Positions 52,175-61,599 of a stretch of DNA of 64,000 bases are shown one piece after another; positions within the stretch are counted from its first letter, which is position 1, and the number at the start of each line of letters is the position of its first letter. Under the pieces are notes generated by a model. It had not been told where the DNA came from. It saw nothing but the letters and a program-made list of their open reading frames with translations, and searched no databases. This stretch comes from Pseudoneobacillus sp052180215 (GTDB lineage Bacteria; Bacillota; Bacilli; Bacillales; Cytobacillaceae): positions 158,001 to 222,000 of the forward strand of contig NZ_CP197471.1 in the NCBI RefSeq assembly GCF_052180215.1, in the 5' to 3' direction. The position numbers and the translations under genes are program-made.

Positions 52175-54913
52175 ATGTCCGAAGAACAACTCAATAATAA
52201 GAGATATTACGAGCAGTTTTTGTCCGAGAATGAAGTAGCCCACCCTATAAGAGTTCTTGGTGAGGCTTTTATGACGGAACAAAAAAATGAAATACCCGAT
52301 CTGAATGCTATTCGGTTTGCACAGGGTGAGCTTTATTATCATCACAAAGATTTAGAAACAGCGATTTTTAAATGGGAAAATATCCATAATGAATTGGAGC
52401 CCTGGGCTAAGAAAAATATGGCCGATGCCTATTATGAATTGGAGCTACATAAAACCGCCGAAGATATTTATAAAGCCATCATCTCCGATTCAGTCATTTT
52501 AAATACCGAAATTGGTTTACAATTATTTTCTCTTTATATTGTTCAAAACCACTTAGACGCTGCTTTTAAAGTGATTAAAAAAGTAGTCGACTTAAATCCA
52601 GATTATCCAAACGTCACGGAAATAGCTCGAGACTTTTTTGAAGAACAAAAGGATTGGAAAAGTGCGGTTGAGCTTGTGGCGAGTGAGGCTAAACGAACTG
52701 GGTACCTGCATTGGTTTGATTTTTTAAATGACTATGTAAAAAATGGTTATACGAAAGAGATTGAGCCATTGTTTTTCATTGATGTCCTATCGTCCTTATA
52801 CGAAGTTGATACGAATCGTTTTCAAGAGCTCATCATGAATCTCATGAATAGCTATAAAAAAGACCCTGCTATTTATTATTTATGGGTTCAGACGATGAAT
52901 GAACTGTTTACGAATTTAGAGCCTAAATCGTTAAAACCTCTTGAGCCACTTTTTAAGGATTCGTATTTCCAATTAATGAAGGGCCAATATTTTATCCGCG
53001 AATTAAAAGAAATCATCCCTGCCTTCCTGTCAAATTGGATCCAATTCACTGGGTCAGCGGTTGCGTCAGCTGCTATTTTGGCTTGGAATGAGATTTTTCC
53101 TGCAAGTTTAAATGCTGCTGCGTTAAATGAAGCGGAGAATCGTGTATACCAAACACAACGGGAAAATGTTTCGCTTGATGAAGTGATTCAACTCTTTGAT
53201 GCGATACTGGAATGGGCGGATGGCGTTGACATTCAAATTGGGCATCGAATCAAATGGGTGATAAATGAGCTAGTAGATTTTAAAAAGCATCATTTATTAG
53301 TAGCTGAAATGAACGGAAATGGGAAGTCTGCTTTCATTAATTTTATCTTAGAAGATAATGTTTCAAGAGCTCAAACGTCAACAGCCGTTATGTATAAATA
53401 TAAGCGAGACATTGAAATGAATGAAATGACAGATGCAAACATTCGCTCAATAGAAGATATAACAGATTTCCATTCTCGCAGTACGATTCACCGTCAAACT
53501 AAAGAGGGCAGAGCGGTTATTGAATGTAAGTATCCATGTCCGTTTTTATTTAAAAACAAACTGGCGATCATTGACACCCCAGGTTTTAGCGGCAATCATT
53601 TTAATCGTGAAGAAGTCATGCATTATTTACATGCAGCGGATAGCATGTTCTTTTTACTAAATGGTCACGCACCATTAATGGAAAAAGAGATCGAAATTTT
53701 ATTAAAAATTCGCGAACAAATGCCGGATTTAAACATTCATTTCATCCTAAAATTAGATAAACTTCAAAATGAAACTAGTTTAGTGAATGAAACAAAGCTG
53801 AAGGTAAAAGCATATTTCCCAAATGCGGAAGTACTTCCTTTTTCAACTGAACGCAATCAGGCAGAGCAAGAACGTGACTTACAAATTTTTATTGAAACGT
53901 ATGTGAGTCATGCGCCAAATGAGATCAACCGCACAGAAAAATGTTTATATTTTATCCGCCATGCGATAACCAATTTACTCGAAAAAAGAGTGGAAGCAGA
54001 GAATAATCTTGTTAACTCCATTGCTTTCAAGGACCAAATGCTGGCGAAGCTAAACGGTGCCATCCATCAGCTCGGAGACATGGAGCATGATAAAATCCGT
54101 GAAATACAAAAGCTTTTTGTTAATCAAAAAGAGGAGTTAAAAGAAGAGCTTCATGCGAATATTCCCCAAATCATTCGCAGCTGCTCAGATATAATCACAG
54201 AAGAAAGTGATTACGGAAAGCTTCATGTACTCTTGAATGATGAAATGAATAAACGAATTGAAGATTATTTTAAAAACAATGTACTGCCAACGGTCTATCA
54301 TTCACTAAAGGATTGGATTGTGTATTCTGAAGAAGAGCTGAATGAAAGCCAAACATTCCTGAATGAGATGAGTGAAGGATTTAACCGTTTATTTAACGAA
54401 GAGCGTATGGAATTAGCTTGTGATTTTAAGCTTCTAGATGATTGGCGAAGAGATGCTGATCGTTTAACAAGCGGGGTTACAATCGACAAAGTCAATATTT
54501 TACTCAAATTTACTCCGGCACAGCTTTTGTTAAAAGGTGCAGGAAAACTATTGAGTACACTTCAACAAAACAAATCGATTCTTTATCATAAGTACAAGAA
54601 TTTTGTGGAAAATGAAGATTACGAAGATGTAACCAATTCCATCATCACAAAGTTTATGATGCAATTTGATTTGTTTGAAAAGTCTCTAGAGCGTGATTTA
54701 AAAATATTCTTTAAAAATCCATTTAGCATTTTGCAAGAGACATATGATGAAACTGAAAACCAAAAAATGCTTCATGAAGAATCTTTAACAAAAATGAGAG
54801 AAAATCCAGAAAGATTCCATGACCCGTTAGCTCTTTTTGAGCTTCAATTAAGACAATATGAATGGATGATGGTAGCCAGCAACAACCCTTCCTTCACTTA
54901 TTCAGAAAAATAA
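52175..54913 (+). CDS. TPR-dynamin-like GTPase
   Basis: 912 residues. About 1-330 is alpha-helical with TPR-like pairs (AIRFAQGELYYHHKDLETAIFKWENI, NPDYPNVTEIARDFFEEQKDW). A GTPase domain begins near 370: P-loop LLVAEMNGNGKSAFINFIL (K384, S385), switch Thr in TSTAVMYK, G3 IIDTPGFSG, G4-like LKLDKL. The remaining 350 residues are long helices, as in bacterial dynamin-like proteins. The P-loop has Glu (378) where Gly or Ala is usual. No signal peptide; a membrane-remodelling or stress role is inferred from the dynamin family. GGGGGGAGATAGA precedes the ATG. Single-gene unit with a terminator at 54938. Confidence 0.8.
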   Translation: MSEEQLNNKRYYEQFLSENEVAHPIRVLGEAFMTEQKNEIPDLNAIRFAQGELYYHHKDLETAIFKWENIHNELEPWAKKNMADAYYELELHKTAEDIYKAIISDSVILNTEIGLQLFSLYIVQNHLDAAFKVIKKVVDLNPDYPNVTEIARDFFEEQKDWKSAVELVASEAKRTGYLHWFDFLNDYVKNGYTKEIEPLFFIDVLSSLYEVDTNRFQELIMNLMNSYKKDPAIYYLWVQTMNELFTNLEPKSLKPLEPLFKDSYFQLMKGQYFIRELKEIIPAFLSNWIQFTGSAVASAAILAWNEIFPASLNAAALNEAENRVYQTQRENVSLDEVIQLFDAILEWADGVDIQIGHRIKWVINELVDFKKHHLLVAEMNGNGKSAFINFILEDNVSRAQTSTAVMYKYKRDIEMNEMTDANIRSIEDITDFHSRSTIHRQTKEGRAVIECKYPCPFLFKNKLAIIDTPGFSGNHFNREEVMHYLHAADSMFFLLNGHAPLMEKEIEILLKIREQMPDLNIHFILKLDKLQNETSLVNETKLKVKAYFPNAEVLPFSTERNQAEQERDLQIFIETYVSHAPNEINRTEKCLYFIRHAITNLLEKRVEAENNLVNSIAFKDQMLAKLNGAIHQLGDMEHDKIREIQKLFVNQKEELKEELHANIPQIIRSCSDIITEESDYGKLHVLLNDEMNKRIEDYFKNNVLPTVYHSLKDWIVYSEEELNESQTFLNEMSEGFNRLFNEERMELACDFKLLDDWRRDADRLTSGVTIDKVNILLKFTPAQLLLKGAGKLLSTLQQNKSILYHKYKNFVENEDYEDVTNSIITKFMMQFDLFEKSLERDLKIFFKNPFSILQETYDETENQKMLHEESLTKMRENPERFHDPLALFELQLRQYEWMMVASNNPSFTYSEK

Positions 54914-54937
54914 AATGGTAAATCTAGTAAAATTTTC

Positions 54938-54968
54938 GGTGTCGAACTCCTGTTTTCGACACCTTTTT
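54938..54968 (+). terminator. Terminator after the dynamin-like gene
   Basis: 8-bp stem GGTGTCGA (54938-54945) with TCGACACC (54956-54963), then five T. Confidence 0.85.
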
Positions 54969-55017
54969 CATTTTCCTCCTATTAAAATGGTCTCATAGAT
55001 TAGAAGGGGGAAAGACA

Positions 55018-57237
55018 TTGCTTAGAAATTTAAAGCTGCTAGTGGTTTTATTCATCTTTACGTTGAGTTCTCTTTTTCCTTACCATGAGGCGAAGGCCAA
55101 ATCTAGTGACCTAATGGTAGGACTTGATAAAGAAATCCAACAGTATATAAAGCCTTGGCAAGGAAATATTACAGTGCACTACAAAAATTTAATATCAAAT
55201 GTAGGCTATTCTTTAAATAGTCAGGAAGCTGTTAGGGCTGCTAGTACCATTAAACTACCGCTAGCATTATATGTTATGAAACTAGCAGAGAGTGGAAAGA
55301 TTAATTTAAAAGAAAAACTTACCTATCAAGAGTATCATTATTATGGTGGTAGTGGGGTTATTCAAAATAGTAAAGTAGGAACACAATATACGATTGAAGA
55401 GCTTGTAGAAAAGGCAATGGTCTATAGTGATAACATTGCTTTTATCATGTTAAAAGAAAAGATTGGGCAGAATGCCTTTATCCAGTTTATGAAAGATTTA
55501 GGCGGGATGTATACCTATCCACAGGGGAAGAATCTTACATCAGCCTACGACCTATCTCTTTATGCTAAAAATCTATATCAATATTCACAGAAGAGTACAT
55601 ATGGAAAGAAACTAGTAGAATACCTGAAACATACCATCTATAACACTACCATTCCTAAAGGAATCAGCGGTTTAGAAATCGCTCATAAGGTAGGAATGAT
55701 TCCGAATGAACAGATTTATAATGATATAGCGATTGTGTATGCGAAGCAGCCTTATACATTAGCCGTAACGACAAAGAATTTGCCCTATGAAAAATCACAG
55801 CAAGTCATTGCCAAAATTGCATCGATTGTGAATCAGTATCATCAAAACCAAATGAATAGCTCTAGCCCAACGAAACAACCATCAACAGTCAGTACAGAGC
55901 AATTTTTTAAAACAAAAGAAGAAGTAACCATATATGATAATTCAACAGGGAAGTTAGTCCCGATTGGCGAAATGAATGCGAATCAAGTATTTACTAGAAT
56001 ACGTGATTATGGGAATTGGCATGAAATAGCGGTTGGAAACCGCAAAGGTTATGTATGGGAAAAGTCAACAACACTTCTTAAAGAAGCAAATAATGTTCTA
56101 TTTAAGAAGGAAACATCCCTTGGAAAAATAACGCTTAATATGGATGCAACGATTTATGATAATAGCACGAAAACCTTAATTCCTATTGCAACCGTTTTAA
56201 AGGGTCAAACAATCGAGTACACGCAAAAGTTTGGCAATTGGTATGGAGTTATCCTAGGTGAACGTAAAGGATATATTCATAAAAAAGCGGTCACAGAGGT
56301 AGATGAATCCATCCGCTTAACCTTTGCAGGCGATGCCATGATGGATTGGTCGATTAAAAATACGATTAAACAAAAAGGGGTAGATTACCCATTTCTTCAG
56401 GTGAAAAAAGAGGTTAGCAAAAGTGATTTAGCAGTGGTGAATCTTGAAACAGCCATTACCACTACAGCGAATAAATATCCTAAGGAATATAATTTTAAAT
56501 CAGCTCCAGCTTCGTTGACGGGGTTGAAAAATGCTGGTTTTGACCTTGTTTCCATAGCTAATAACCACAGCATGGACTATCAGACAGTCGGACTTAAGGA
56601 CACTTTATCTTTTTTAAAAAAATATAAGCTAGACTATGTTGGCGGGGGGCTAAATGCTTCAGAAGCCTATGCTGCAAAAACGTATAAAATAAAGGGCAAA
56701 ACGATTAAACTATTGGCTTTTTCACGGGTATTGCCAAGTCAAAGCTGGGTTGCTACCTCGTCAAGACCTGGTCTTGTAAATGGCTATGATCTATCTTTAG
56801 TGACGAAGGCGATTTCAAAAGAAAAGAAGAACGCAGATTTTGTGTTTGTTTATATCCACTGGGGTGTGGAAACCAATCGTAAGCCTGAACTTTTTCAACA
56901 GCAATGGGCAAAAAGTATGATCAATGCGGGTGCAGATGGGGTCATAGGAAGTCATCCTCATGTACTTCAAGGGTTTGAGTATTATAAAGGGAAACCGATT
57001 GCCTATTCATTAGGGAACTTTTTATTTCCTGATTACGTGAAAGGTGATAAAGCGCAAACGGCTATCTTACATTTAGATATAAACGGTACTACTATTGGAA
57101 TGACGATTAGCCCATACAAGATTTATAAGGACCAAATTATCACACAAACTGAAAAAGAGAAGCAGTCCGTGTGGAAGGACCTTGAGCTTCTTTCCTACGG
57201 CAATATCAAAATACGGAACGGAAAATTATTATATTAG
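55018..57237 (+). CDS. Secreted beta-lactamase-like/SH3b/CapA fusion protein
   Basis: 739 residues with a cleavable signal peptide (LLVVLFIFTLSSLFPYHEAKA). Residues about 30-280 are a class A beta-lactamase-like serine hydrolase: S76-x2-K79 (ASTIK), S137-D-N139 (YSDN), H223-K-V-G; I see no Omega-loop ExxLN. A Ser/Thr/Pro linker follows, then two SH3-like repeats (about 295-360 and 365-430, each with IYDNST). From about 434 comes a CapA/PgsA-type metallophosphatase-like domain (LTFAGDAMMDW, VNLETAIT, SIANNHSMDY, YIHWGVE, GSHPHVLQGFE). TTG start with GAAGGGGGAAAG upstream. A cell-wall or poly-gamma-glutamate-type polymer role is inferred. Confidence 0.82.
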   Translation: MLRNLKLLVVLFIFTLSSLFPYHEAKAKSSDLMVGLDKEIQQYIKPWQGNITVHYKNLISNVGYSLNSQEAVRAASTIKLPLALYVMKLAESGKINLKEKLTYQEYHYYGGSGVIQNSKVGTQYTIEELVEKAMVYSDNIAFIMLKEKIGQNAFIQFMKDLGGMYTYPQGKNLTSAYDLSLYAKNLYQYSQKSTYGKKLVEYLKHTIYNTTIPKGISGLEIAHKVGMIPNEQIYNDIAIVYAKQPYTLAVTTKNLPYEKSQQVIAKIASIVNQYHQNQMNSSSPTKQPSTVSTEQFFKTKEEVTIYDNSTGKLVPIGEMNANQVFTRIRDYGNWHEIAVGNRKGYVWEKSTTLLKEANNVLFKKETSLGKITLNMDATIYDNSTKTLIPIATVLKGQTIEYTQKFGNWYGVILGERKGYIHKKAVTEVDESIRLTFAGDAMMDWSIKNTIKQKGVDYPFLQVKKEVSKSDLAVVNLETAITTTANKYPKEYNFKSAPASLTGLKNAGFDLVSIANNHSMDYQTVGLKDTLSFLKKYKLDYVGGGLNASEAYAAKTYKIKGKTIKLLAFSRVLPSQSWVATSSRPGLVNGYDLSLVTKAISKEKKNADFVFVYIHWGVETNRKPELFQQQWAKSMINAGADGVIGSHPHVLQGFEYYKGKPIAYSLGNFLFPDYVKGDKAQTAILHLDINGTTIGMTISPYKIYKDQIITQTEKEKQSVWKDLELLSYGNIKIRNGKLLY

Positions 57238-57246
57238 TTTCATCCC

Positions 57247-57285
57247 AAAGGCAGCTGCTGGCGATTTTAGTCATAGGCTGCTTTT
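57247..57285 (+). terminator. Terminator after the fusion gene
   Basis: 9-bp stem AAAGGCAGC (57247-57255) with GCTGCTTTT (57277-57285), one G-U pair, within a T-run. Confidence 0.75.
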
Positions 57286-57400
57286 TTTATTAAAAATATA
57301 AGCCATTCCCCTGTTTAAATGCTTAAAAATCAGTTATAGATTGGAAAACGGAATCATATAATTGGACAATATTACTATTTAAAAAAACAGGGGGAAGGGT

Positions 57401-58237
57401 ATGAAAAAAATATCATTTTTATCGGTCATGATTTTGACAATCTTTACACTAATTTTATCAGCGTGTGGGACGAGTAAGGAGAATACAGAGGAAGGGAAAA
57501 ACGGCTCCGGTGATGAGAGCAAGAAAACCATAAGAGTCGTTACAGATGCTGCTTATGCCCCTTTTGAATACATGGATAAAGACAAGATTGTGGGCTTTGA
57601 TGCTGATTTTATTAAAGCTGTTGCAAAAGAAGCAGGCTATCAAATGGAACTTGTTCACGTTGGATGGGATCCGATTTTCGTTGAAATTGAAGGAAAGTTA
57701 GCGGATGTTGCCATTTCATCTATCACGATAAACGATGAACGCAAACAATCCTATGACTTCTCCCTTCCTTATTTTCTCTCAACCAATAAGATTCTAGTTC
57801 CAAAAGGCAGTGACATTAAGAGTGCAGAAGATTTAAAAGATAAAGTAGTTGCCGTTCAAAATGGCACGACAGGACAAGAGGTGGTAGAAGCGCTTCTTGG
57901 TAAAAACAATAAAAATATAAAAAAGTTTGAGAATAATAATTTAGCAATCTTAGAATTAACAAGCGGTGGAGCAGATGCGGTGGTAGCTGATAATGGTGTT
58001 GTGGAAGCCTATGCGGCGAATAATCCTGATCAAAAGCTAGAGGTATTAACAGATAGCGGTACCTTCTCTGCTGAATTTTACGGGCTCATGTTTCCAAAAG
58101 GAAGCGAATTAAAAGCTGATTTCGATAAGGCGATTAAAAAGGTTTTTGAAGATGGAACATATACAAAGATTTATAAAGAATGGTTTGGTCAGGAGCCGGA
58201 TTTAGAAACCATTCAAGCCGAGCAAGAGAAACAATAG
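57401..58237 (+). CDS. Amino-acid ABC transporter substrate-binding lipoprotein
   Basis: 278-residue extracellular binding protein of the SBP_bac_3 family. Lipoprotein signal with lipobox LSAC (about 19-22). The mature part opens with IRVVTDAAYAPFEYMDKDKIVGFDADFIKAVAKEAG and has AISSITINDERKQSYDFSLPY, the usual alpha-amino-acid-binding pattern with Arg-Asp residues. CAGGGGGAAGGGT precedes the ATG. It heads a three-gene importer; a hairpin at 58327-58362 lies before the permease gene and may give more binding protein than permease. Substrate, perhaps basic or polar amino acids, is not certain. Confidence 0.9.
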   Translation: MKKISFLSVMILTIFTLILSACGTSKENTEEGKNGSGDESKKTIRVVTDAAYAPFEYMDKDKIVGFDADFIKAVAKEAGYQMELVHVGWDPIFVEIEGKLADVAISSITINDERKQSYDFSLPYFLSTNKILVPKGSDIKSAEDLKDKVVAVQNGTTGQEVVEALLGKNNKNIKKFENNNLAILELTSGGADAVVADNGVVEAYAANNPDQKLEVLTDSGTFSAEFYGLMFPKGSELKADFDKAIKKVFEDGTYTKIYKEWFGQEPDLETIQAEQEKQ

Positions 58238-58326
58238 AGATTTTGACAAGATTTCATATGAAAGCAGTTTGTTGATTGGGAGCAGAAATCTACATTCTAG
58301 TTTGAAAATAGAGCCTTAGAAAAATG

Positions 58327-58362
58327 AAATTGCGTATATCTAGCCATAGACATACGCAATTT
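58327..58362 (+). terminator. Intercistronic hairpin between binding-protein and permease genes
   Basis: 11-bp stem AAATTGCGTAT (58327-58337) with ATACGCAATTT (58352-58362), and T after it. Probably a partial terminator or an mRNA stabiliser that sets subunit ratios. Confidence 0.6.
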
Positions 58363-58379
58363 TTCATAGGGGGTAAAAT

Positions 58380-59036
58380 ATGAACTTTCGCTTTGACATC
58401 ATTATCGAATATGCACCGTTTTTGTTGAAGGGAACGTTACTGACAATAGGCCTGTCATTCGCAGGGATTGTCATAGGAACAGTGTTAGGGTTATTTATTG
58501 GTTTAGGAAATATGATGAAAAATAGACTTTTAGCATTGCCCTTTAAATGGTATATAACCTTTTTCCGTGGTACACCATTACTGGTTCAGATTCTTCTCAT
58601 TCATTTTGGTGTTGTTACTTTCTTTATAGACGGGACAAATGCAATCGCAGCTGCAATCATTGCTTTATCACTAAATGCAGCAGCTTATATTGCTGAAATT
58701 TTCCGAGCAGGAATTCAATCAATTAATAAAGGTCAGATGGAAGCTGCCCGTTCATTAGGAATGACGCATGTACAAGCGATGAGATATGTTATCCTACCAC
58801 AGGCGTTTAAAAGAATGATACCGCCACTAGGAAACGAGTTTATTGTGTTAATCAAGGATTCTTCGTTAGCCTCTATCGTGGTTGCACCAGAGTTGATGTA
58901 TTGGGTACGTAATATTCAAGGTCAATATTTTCGTGTTTGGGAGCCATATGTAACAGCGGCGGTTATTTATCTGATATTAACGTTGACTTTAAGCTACGTT
59001 TTAAATCGACTTGAAAAGAGGCTGACAACAGAATGA
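58380..59036 (+). CDS. Amino-acid ABC transporter permease
   Basis: 218-residue membrane protein of the HisMQ type. N-terminal YAPFLLKGTLLTIGLSFAGIVIG and the FRGTPLLVQ segment are typical; the EAA loop for docking to the ATPase is seen as EAARSLGMTHVQAMRYVILPQAF. About five hydrophobic segments. GGGGGTAAAAT precedes the ATG. It overlaps the ATPase gene by 4 bases (ATGA). Probably works as a homodimer, since only one permease is present. Confidence 0.93.
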   Translation: MNFRFDIIIEYAPFLLKGTLLTIGLSFAGIVIGTVLGLFIGLGNMMKNRLLALPFKWYITFFRGTPLLVQILLIHFGVVTFFIDGTNAIAAAIIALSLNAAAYIAEIFRAGIQSINKGQMEAARSLGMTHVQAMRYVILPQAFKRMIPPLGNEFIVLIKDSSLASIVVAPELMYWVRNIQGQYFRVWEPYVTAAVIYLILTLTLSYVLNRLEKRLTTE

Positions 59037-59755
59037 TTATCGTACAAAATCTTAAAAAGTCCTTTGGCCATCATGAAGTTTTAAAAGATATTAATGTATC
59101 CATTCAGCCGCAAGAGGTGGTTGTGGTAATCGGCCCATCAGGTTCAGGTAAATCGACTTTTTTACGATGTATCAATCAGCTTGAAATCATTACAAATGGC
59201 CATATTTTTATCGAAGGATTAGATATCGCAGATAAAAATACGGATATCAATAAGGTGAGAACGGAAGTCGGTATGGTGTTCCAGCACTTTCACTTGTTCC
59301 CGCACATGACTGTCCTAGAAAATATTATGCTTGCTCCATTAAAGGTTCGTAAGGTATCTGTTGAAACAAGTAAAGATAAGGGAATGCAATTGTTAAAGAA
59401 GGTTGGTTTAGAGGACAAGGCTAATGTTTATCCAAGCTCGTTATCAGGTGGACAAAAACAGCGAGTGGCCATCGCAAGAGCACTGGCAATGGAACCGAAG
59501 ATCATGTTATTTGATGAACCGACCTCCGCACTGGACCCTGAAATGGTAGGAGAGGTTCTTGAGGTTATGAAGCAATTGGCTAAAGAGGGAATGACGATGG
59601 TTGTGGTTACCCATGAAATGGGCTTCGCACGTGAAGTTGGCGATCGGGTTATTTTCATGGATAGCGGTTATATTGTCGAAGAAAATGAACCGAAGCAATT
59701 GTTTGAATACCCTCAGCATAATCGAACAAAAGCTTTTTTAAGTAAGGTTTTATAG
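59033..59755 (+). CDS. Amino-acid ABC transporter ATP-binding protein
   Basis: 240-residue GlnQ/HisP-type ATPase. Walker A GPSGSGKST, Q-loop VFQHFHLFPHMTV, signature LSGGQKQRVAIARAL, Walker B IMLFDEPTSALDPE, and the switch His in VVVTHEMGFA. The start codon overlaps the permease stop. It powers the importer formed with the two upstream genes; a terminator follows at 59768. Confidence 0.96.
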   Translation: MIIVQNLKKSFGHHEVLKDINVSIQPQEVVVVIGPSGSGKSTFLRCINQLEIITNGHIFIEGLDIADKNTDINKVRTEVGMVFQHFHLFPHMTVLENIMLAPLKVRKVSVETSKDKGMQLLKKVGLEDKANVYPSSLSGGQKQRVAIARALAMEPKIMLFDEPTSALDPEMVGEVLEVMKQLAKEGMTMVVVTHEMGFAREVGDRVIFMDSGYIVEENEPKQLFEYPQHNRTKAFLSKVL

Positions 59756-59767
59756 ATGGAATGAGAA

Positions 59768-59804
59768 AGAAAGGACAAGGCATATTCATGACCATGTCCT
59801 TTCT
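59768..59804. terminator. Terminator between convergent genes
   Basis: 10-bp stem AGAAAGGACA (59768-59777) with TGTCCTTTCT (59795-59804), T-rich downstream. Confidence 0.7.
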
Positions 59805-59815
59805 CAGTTTCTAGG

Positions 59816-60070
59816 CTAGCACTCTCGTACAAAAACAGATAGTCCAAATACACCTAATCTTTCTTCAAATACTTTAGTAAAGTCATTTTCTAAAAGACAT
59901 TCTTTTGCACAGGCGTAAATTTCTCCTGTTCTAAGGAAACGGTTGCATGGGTCAGCGCTTCCGATTACAGTTGCCTCGACAATAGTACGTGGAGAATGTG
60001 GATGAAGAGGGTTTCGTTGCCATAGAATCGTTACAACATCAGGCGGTCTAGGAATAGATACATTACTCAT
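59816..60070 (-). CDS. Small hypothetical protein, 84 aa
   Basis: Begins MSNVSIPRPPDVVTILWQRN, then an ATVIGSADPCNRFLRTGEIYACAKECLLEN stretch with three Cys and a final FVREC. I do not recognise a named family. AGAGGTGAT sits about 9 bases before ATG 60070, which is why this start is used; the open frame further upstream to 60358 lies over pepV on the other strand and is rejected. Divergent from pepV with about 100 bp between the starts. Confidence 0.6.
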   Translation of the reverse strand: MSNVSIPRPPDVVTILWQRNPLHPHSPRTIVEATVIGSADPCNRFLRTGEIYACAKECLLENDFTKVFEERLGVFGLSVFVREC

Positions 60071-60170
60071 TAGTATCACCTCTTTTCTAAATGAGCTAAA
60101 ATAGTAAATGCAGGGATCAGACAAGTTGTTTGTTTGATTGACTAGAAAAATGAAAAATGAGGTGAAGGTA

Positions 60171-61586
60171 TTGGTTAATTGGTTGGATGAGGTAATAAAA
60201 CGAAAAGATGTTTTACTTGATGATTTAAAAGGTTTATTAAGAATTGAAAGCATTAAGGACTTAAGCAGTAAAACCGAGACAAGTCCAATGGGAAGAAATG
60301 TAGCAGAAGCTTTAGATTTTATGTTGGATCTATCGGAGAACTCAGGTTTTAATACCAAGAACTTAGATGGCTATGCAGGATACCTTGAATATAAAAATAA
60401 TGAACAAAGTGACGAATATGTTGGAGTGTTATGTCATGTTGACGTAGTGCCTGCTACAGGTGTTTGGACTACTCCTCCTTTTGAACCAACCATTCGTGAA
60501 GGGAAACTTTTCGCAAGAGGGGCGATTGATGATAAAGGTCCAACGATGGCTGCCTTTTATGGCTTGAAAATCGTAAAAGAGCTTGGCCTACCTTTAAAAA
60601 ATAATGTTCGCATCATCTTTGGCACGGATGAGGAGAGTGGCATGAGCTGCATGAAGCATTATCAAGATGTAGAAAAGATGCCAGCACTTGGTTTCGCTCC
60701 AGATGCGGTTTTCCCTATGATTAATGCCGAAAAAGGTCAATTGAATATAAAACTATCGTTGAAGGATGAACAAAAGAATGAAGATGCTCCATTAAGAGTT
60801 GTTTCGTTTAAATCGGGTAGTCGTGTAAACATGGTTCCTGAAAGTGCTACTGTTATTTTAGAAGGGGAGTTTGAGGCATTAGCCCAGAATTTTGAAGTAT
60901 TCTGTCATGAAAATCAACTTCGGTATGAACATAATGTCCATGGAAATCAATTGGAGCTTACTCTGTTCGGCGTCTCTGCTCATGGAATGGAACCTCATAA
61001 AGGACAAAATGCAGGGACGACGCTGGCACAGTTTTTGTCTAACTACTCATTTAAAGATAGTGCAAACCCATTTTTCTCCTTATTAGCTCTATTACATGAA
61101 GATTTTAATGGTGTGAAGCTGGGGGTTGAATTCTCCGATTCCATTACAGGTCCACTAACAGTAAACCCAGGAATTTTATCTTATGAACAAGACGGAGAAG
61201 GAACGGTATATTTAAATGTTCGTTGTCCGGTAACGACTGATTACGAAGAGACGAAGAAAAAGCTAATTAAAAAGATCGAAGGTACCGGATTTGTAGTAGC
61301 GGAGATTCGTGAGTCACAACCACATCATGTTGATGCAGAAGAACCGATGATCAAAATATTACAAAAGGTATACCAAGAAGAAACGAATCAGGAACCTACT
61401 CTGTTATCAACAGGTGGAGCAACGTATGCAAAATTTATGGAAAAAGGTGTAGCCTTCGGTGCATGTTTCCCTGGAAAAGAAATGACAGCCCATCAAAAAG
61501 ATGAGTACATCGAAATAGATGACTTACTAAAAGCAACAGCAATATATGCGCGCGCTATCTACGAACTAGGTAACCTAGAACTATAA
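60171..61586 (+). CDS. pepV: Xaa-His-type dipeptidase PepV
   Basis: 471-residue M20 zinc dipeptidase that splits dipeptides in the cytoplasm. Marks in order: LCHVDVVPATG (His, Asp), RGAIDDKGPTMAAF (bridging Asp), FGTDEESGMSCMKHY (Glu-Glu), FGVSAHGMEPHKGQNAG in the lid, and TGGATYAKFMEKGVAFG near the end. TTG 60171 is selected because GAGGTGAAG precedes it; the start VNWLDEVIKRKDVLLDDL then matches PepV relatives. An ATG at 60150 overlaps the site. It stands next to the amino-acid importer. Followed by the 59-bp palindrome. Confidence 0.92.
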   Translation: MVNWLDEVIKRKDVLLDDLKGLLRIESIKDLSSKTETSPMGRNVAEALDFMLDLSENSGFNTKNLDGYAGYLEYKNNEQSDEYVGVLCHVDVVPATGVWTTPPFEPTIREGKLFARGAIDDKGPTMAAFYGLKIVKELGLPLKNNVRIIFGTDEESGMSCMKHYQDVEKMPALGFAPDAVFPMINAEKGQLNIKLSLKDEQKNEDAPLRVVSFKSGSRVNMVPESATVILEGEFEALAQNFEVFCHENQLRYEHNVHGNQLELTLFGVSAHGMEPHKGQNAGTTLAQFLSNYSFKDSANPFFSLLALLHEDFNGVKLGVEFSDSITGPLTVNPGILSYEQDGEGTVYLNVRCPVTTDYEETKKKLIKKIEGTGFVVAEIRESQPHHVDAEEPMIKILQKVYQEETNQEPTLLSTGGATYAKFMEKGVAFGACFPGKEMTAHQKDEYIEIDDLLKATAIYARAIYELGNLEL

Positions 61587-61599
61587 AAAAAGTCAAAAA

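Noticed and set aside
60071..60358. N-terminal extension of the 84-aa minus-strand gene
   Set aside because: It would overlap the start of pepV on the other strand, and the good ribosome site is just before ATG 60070.
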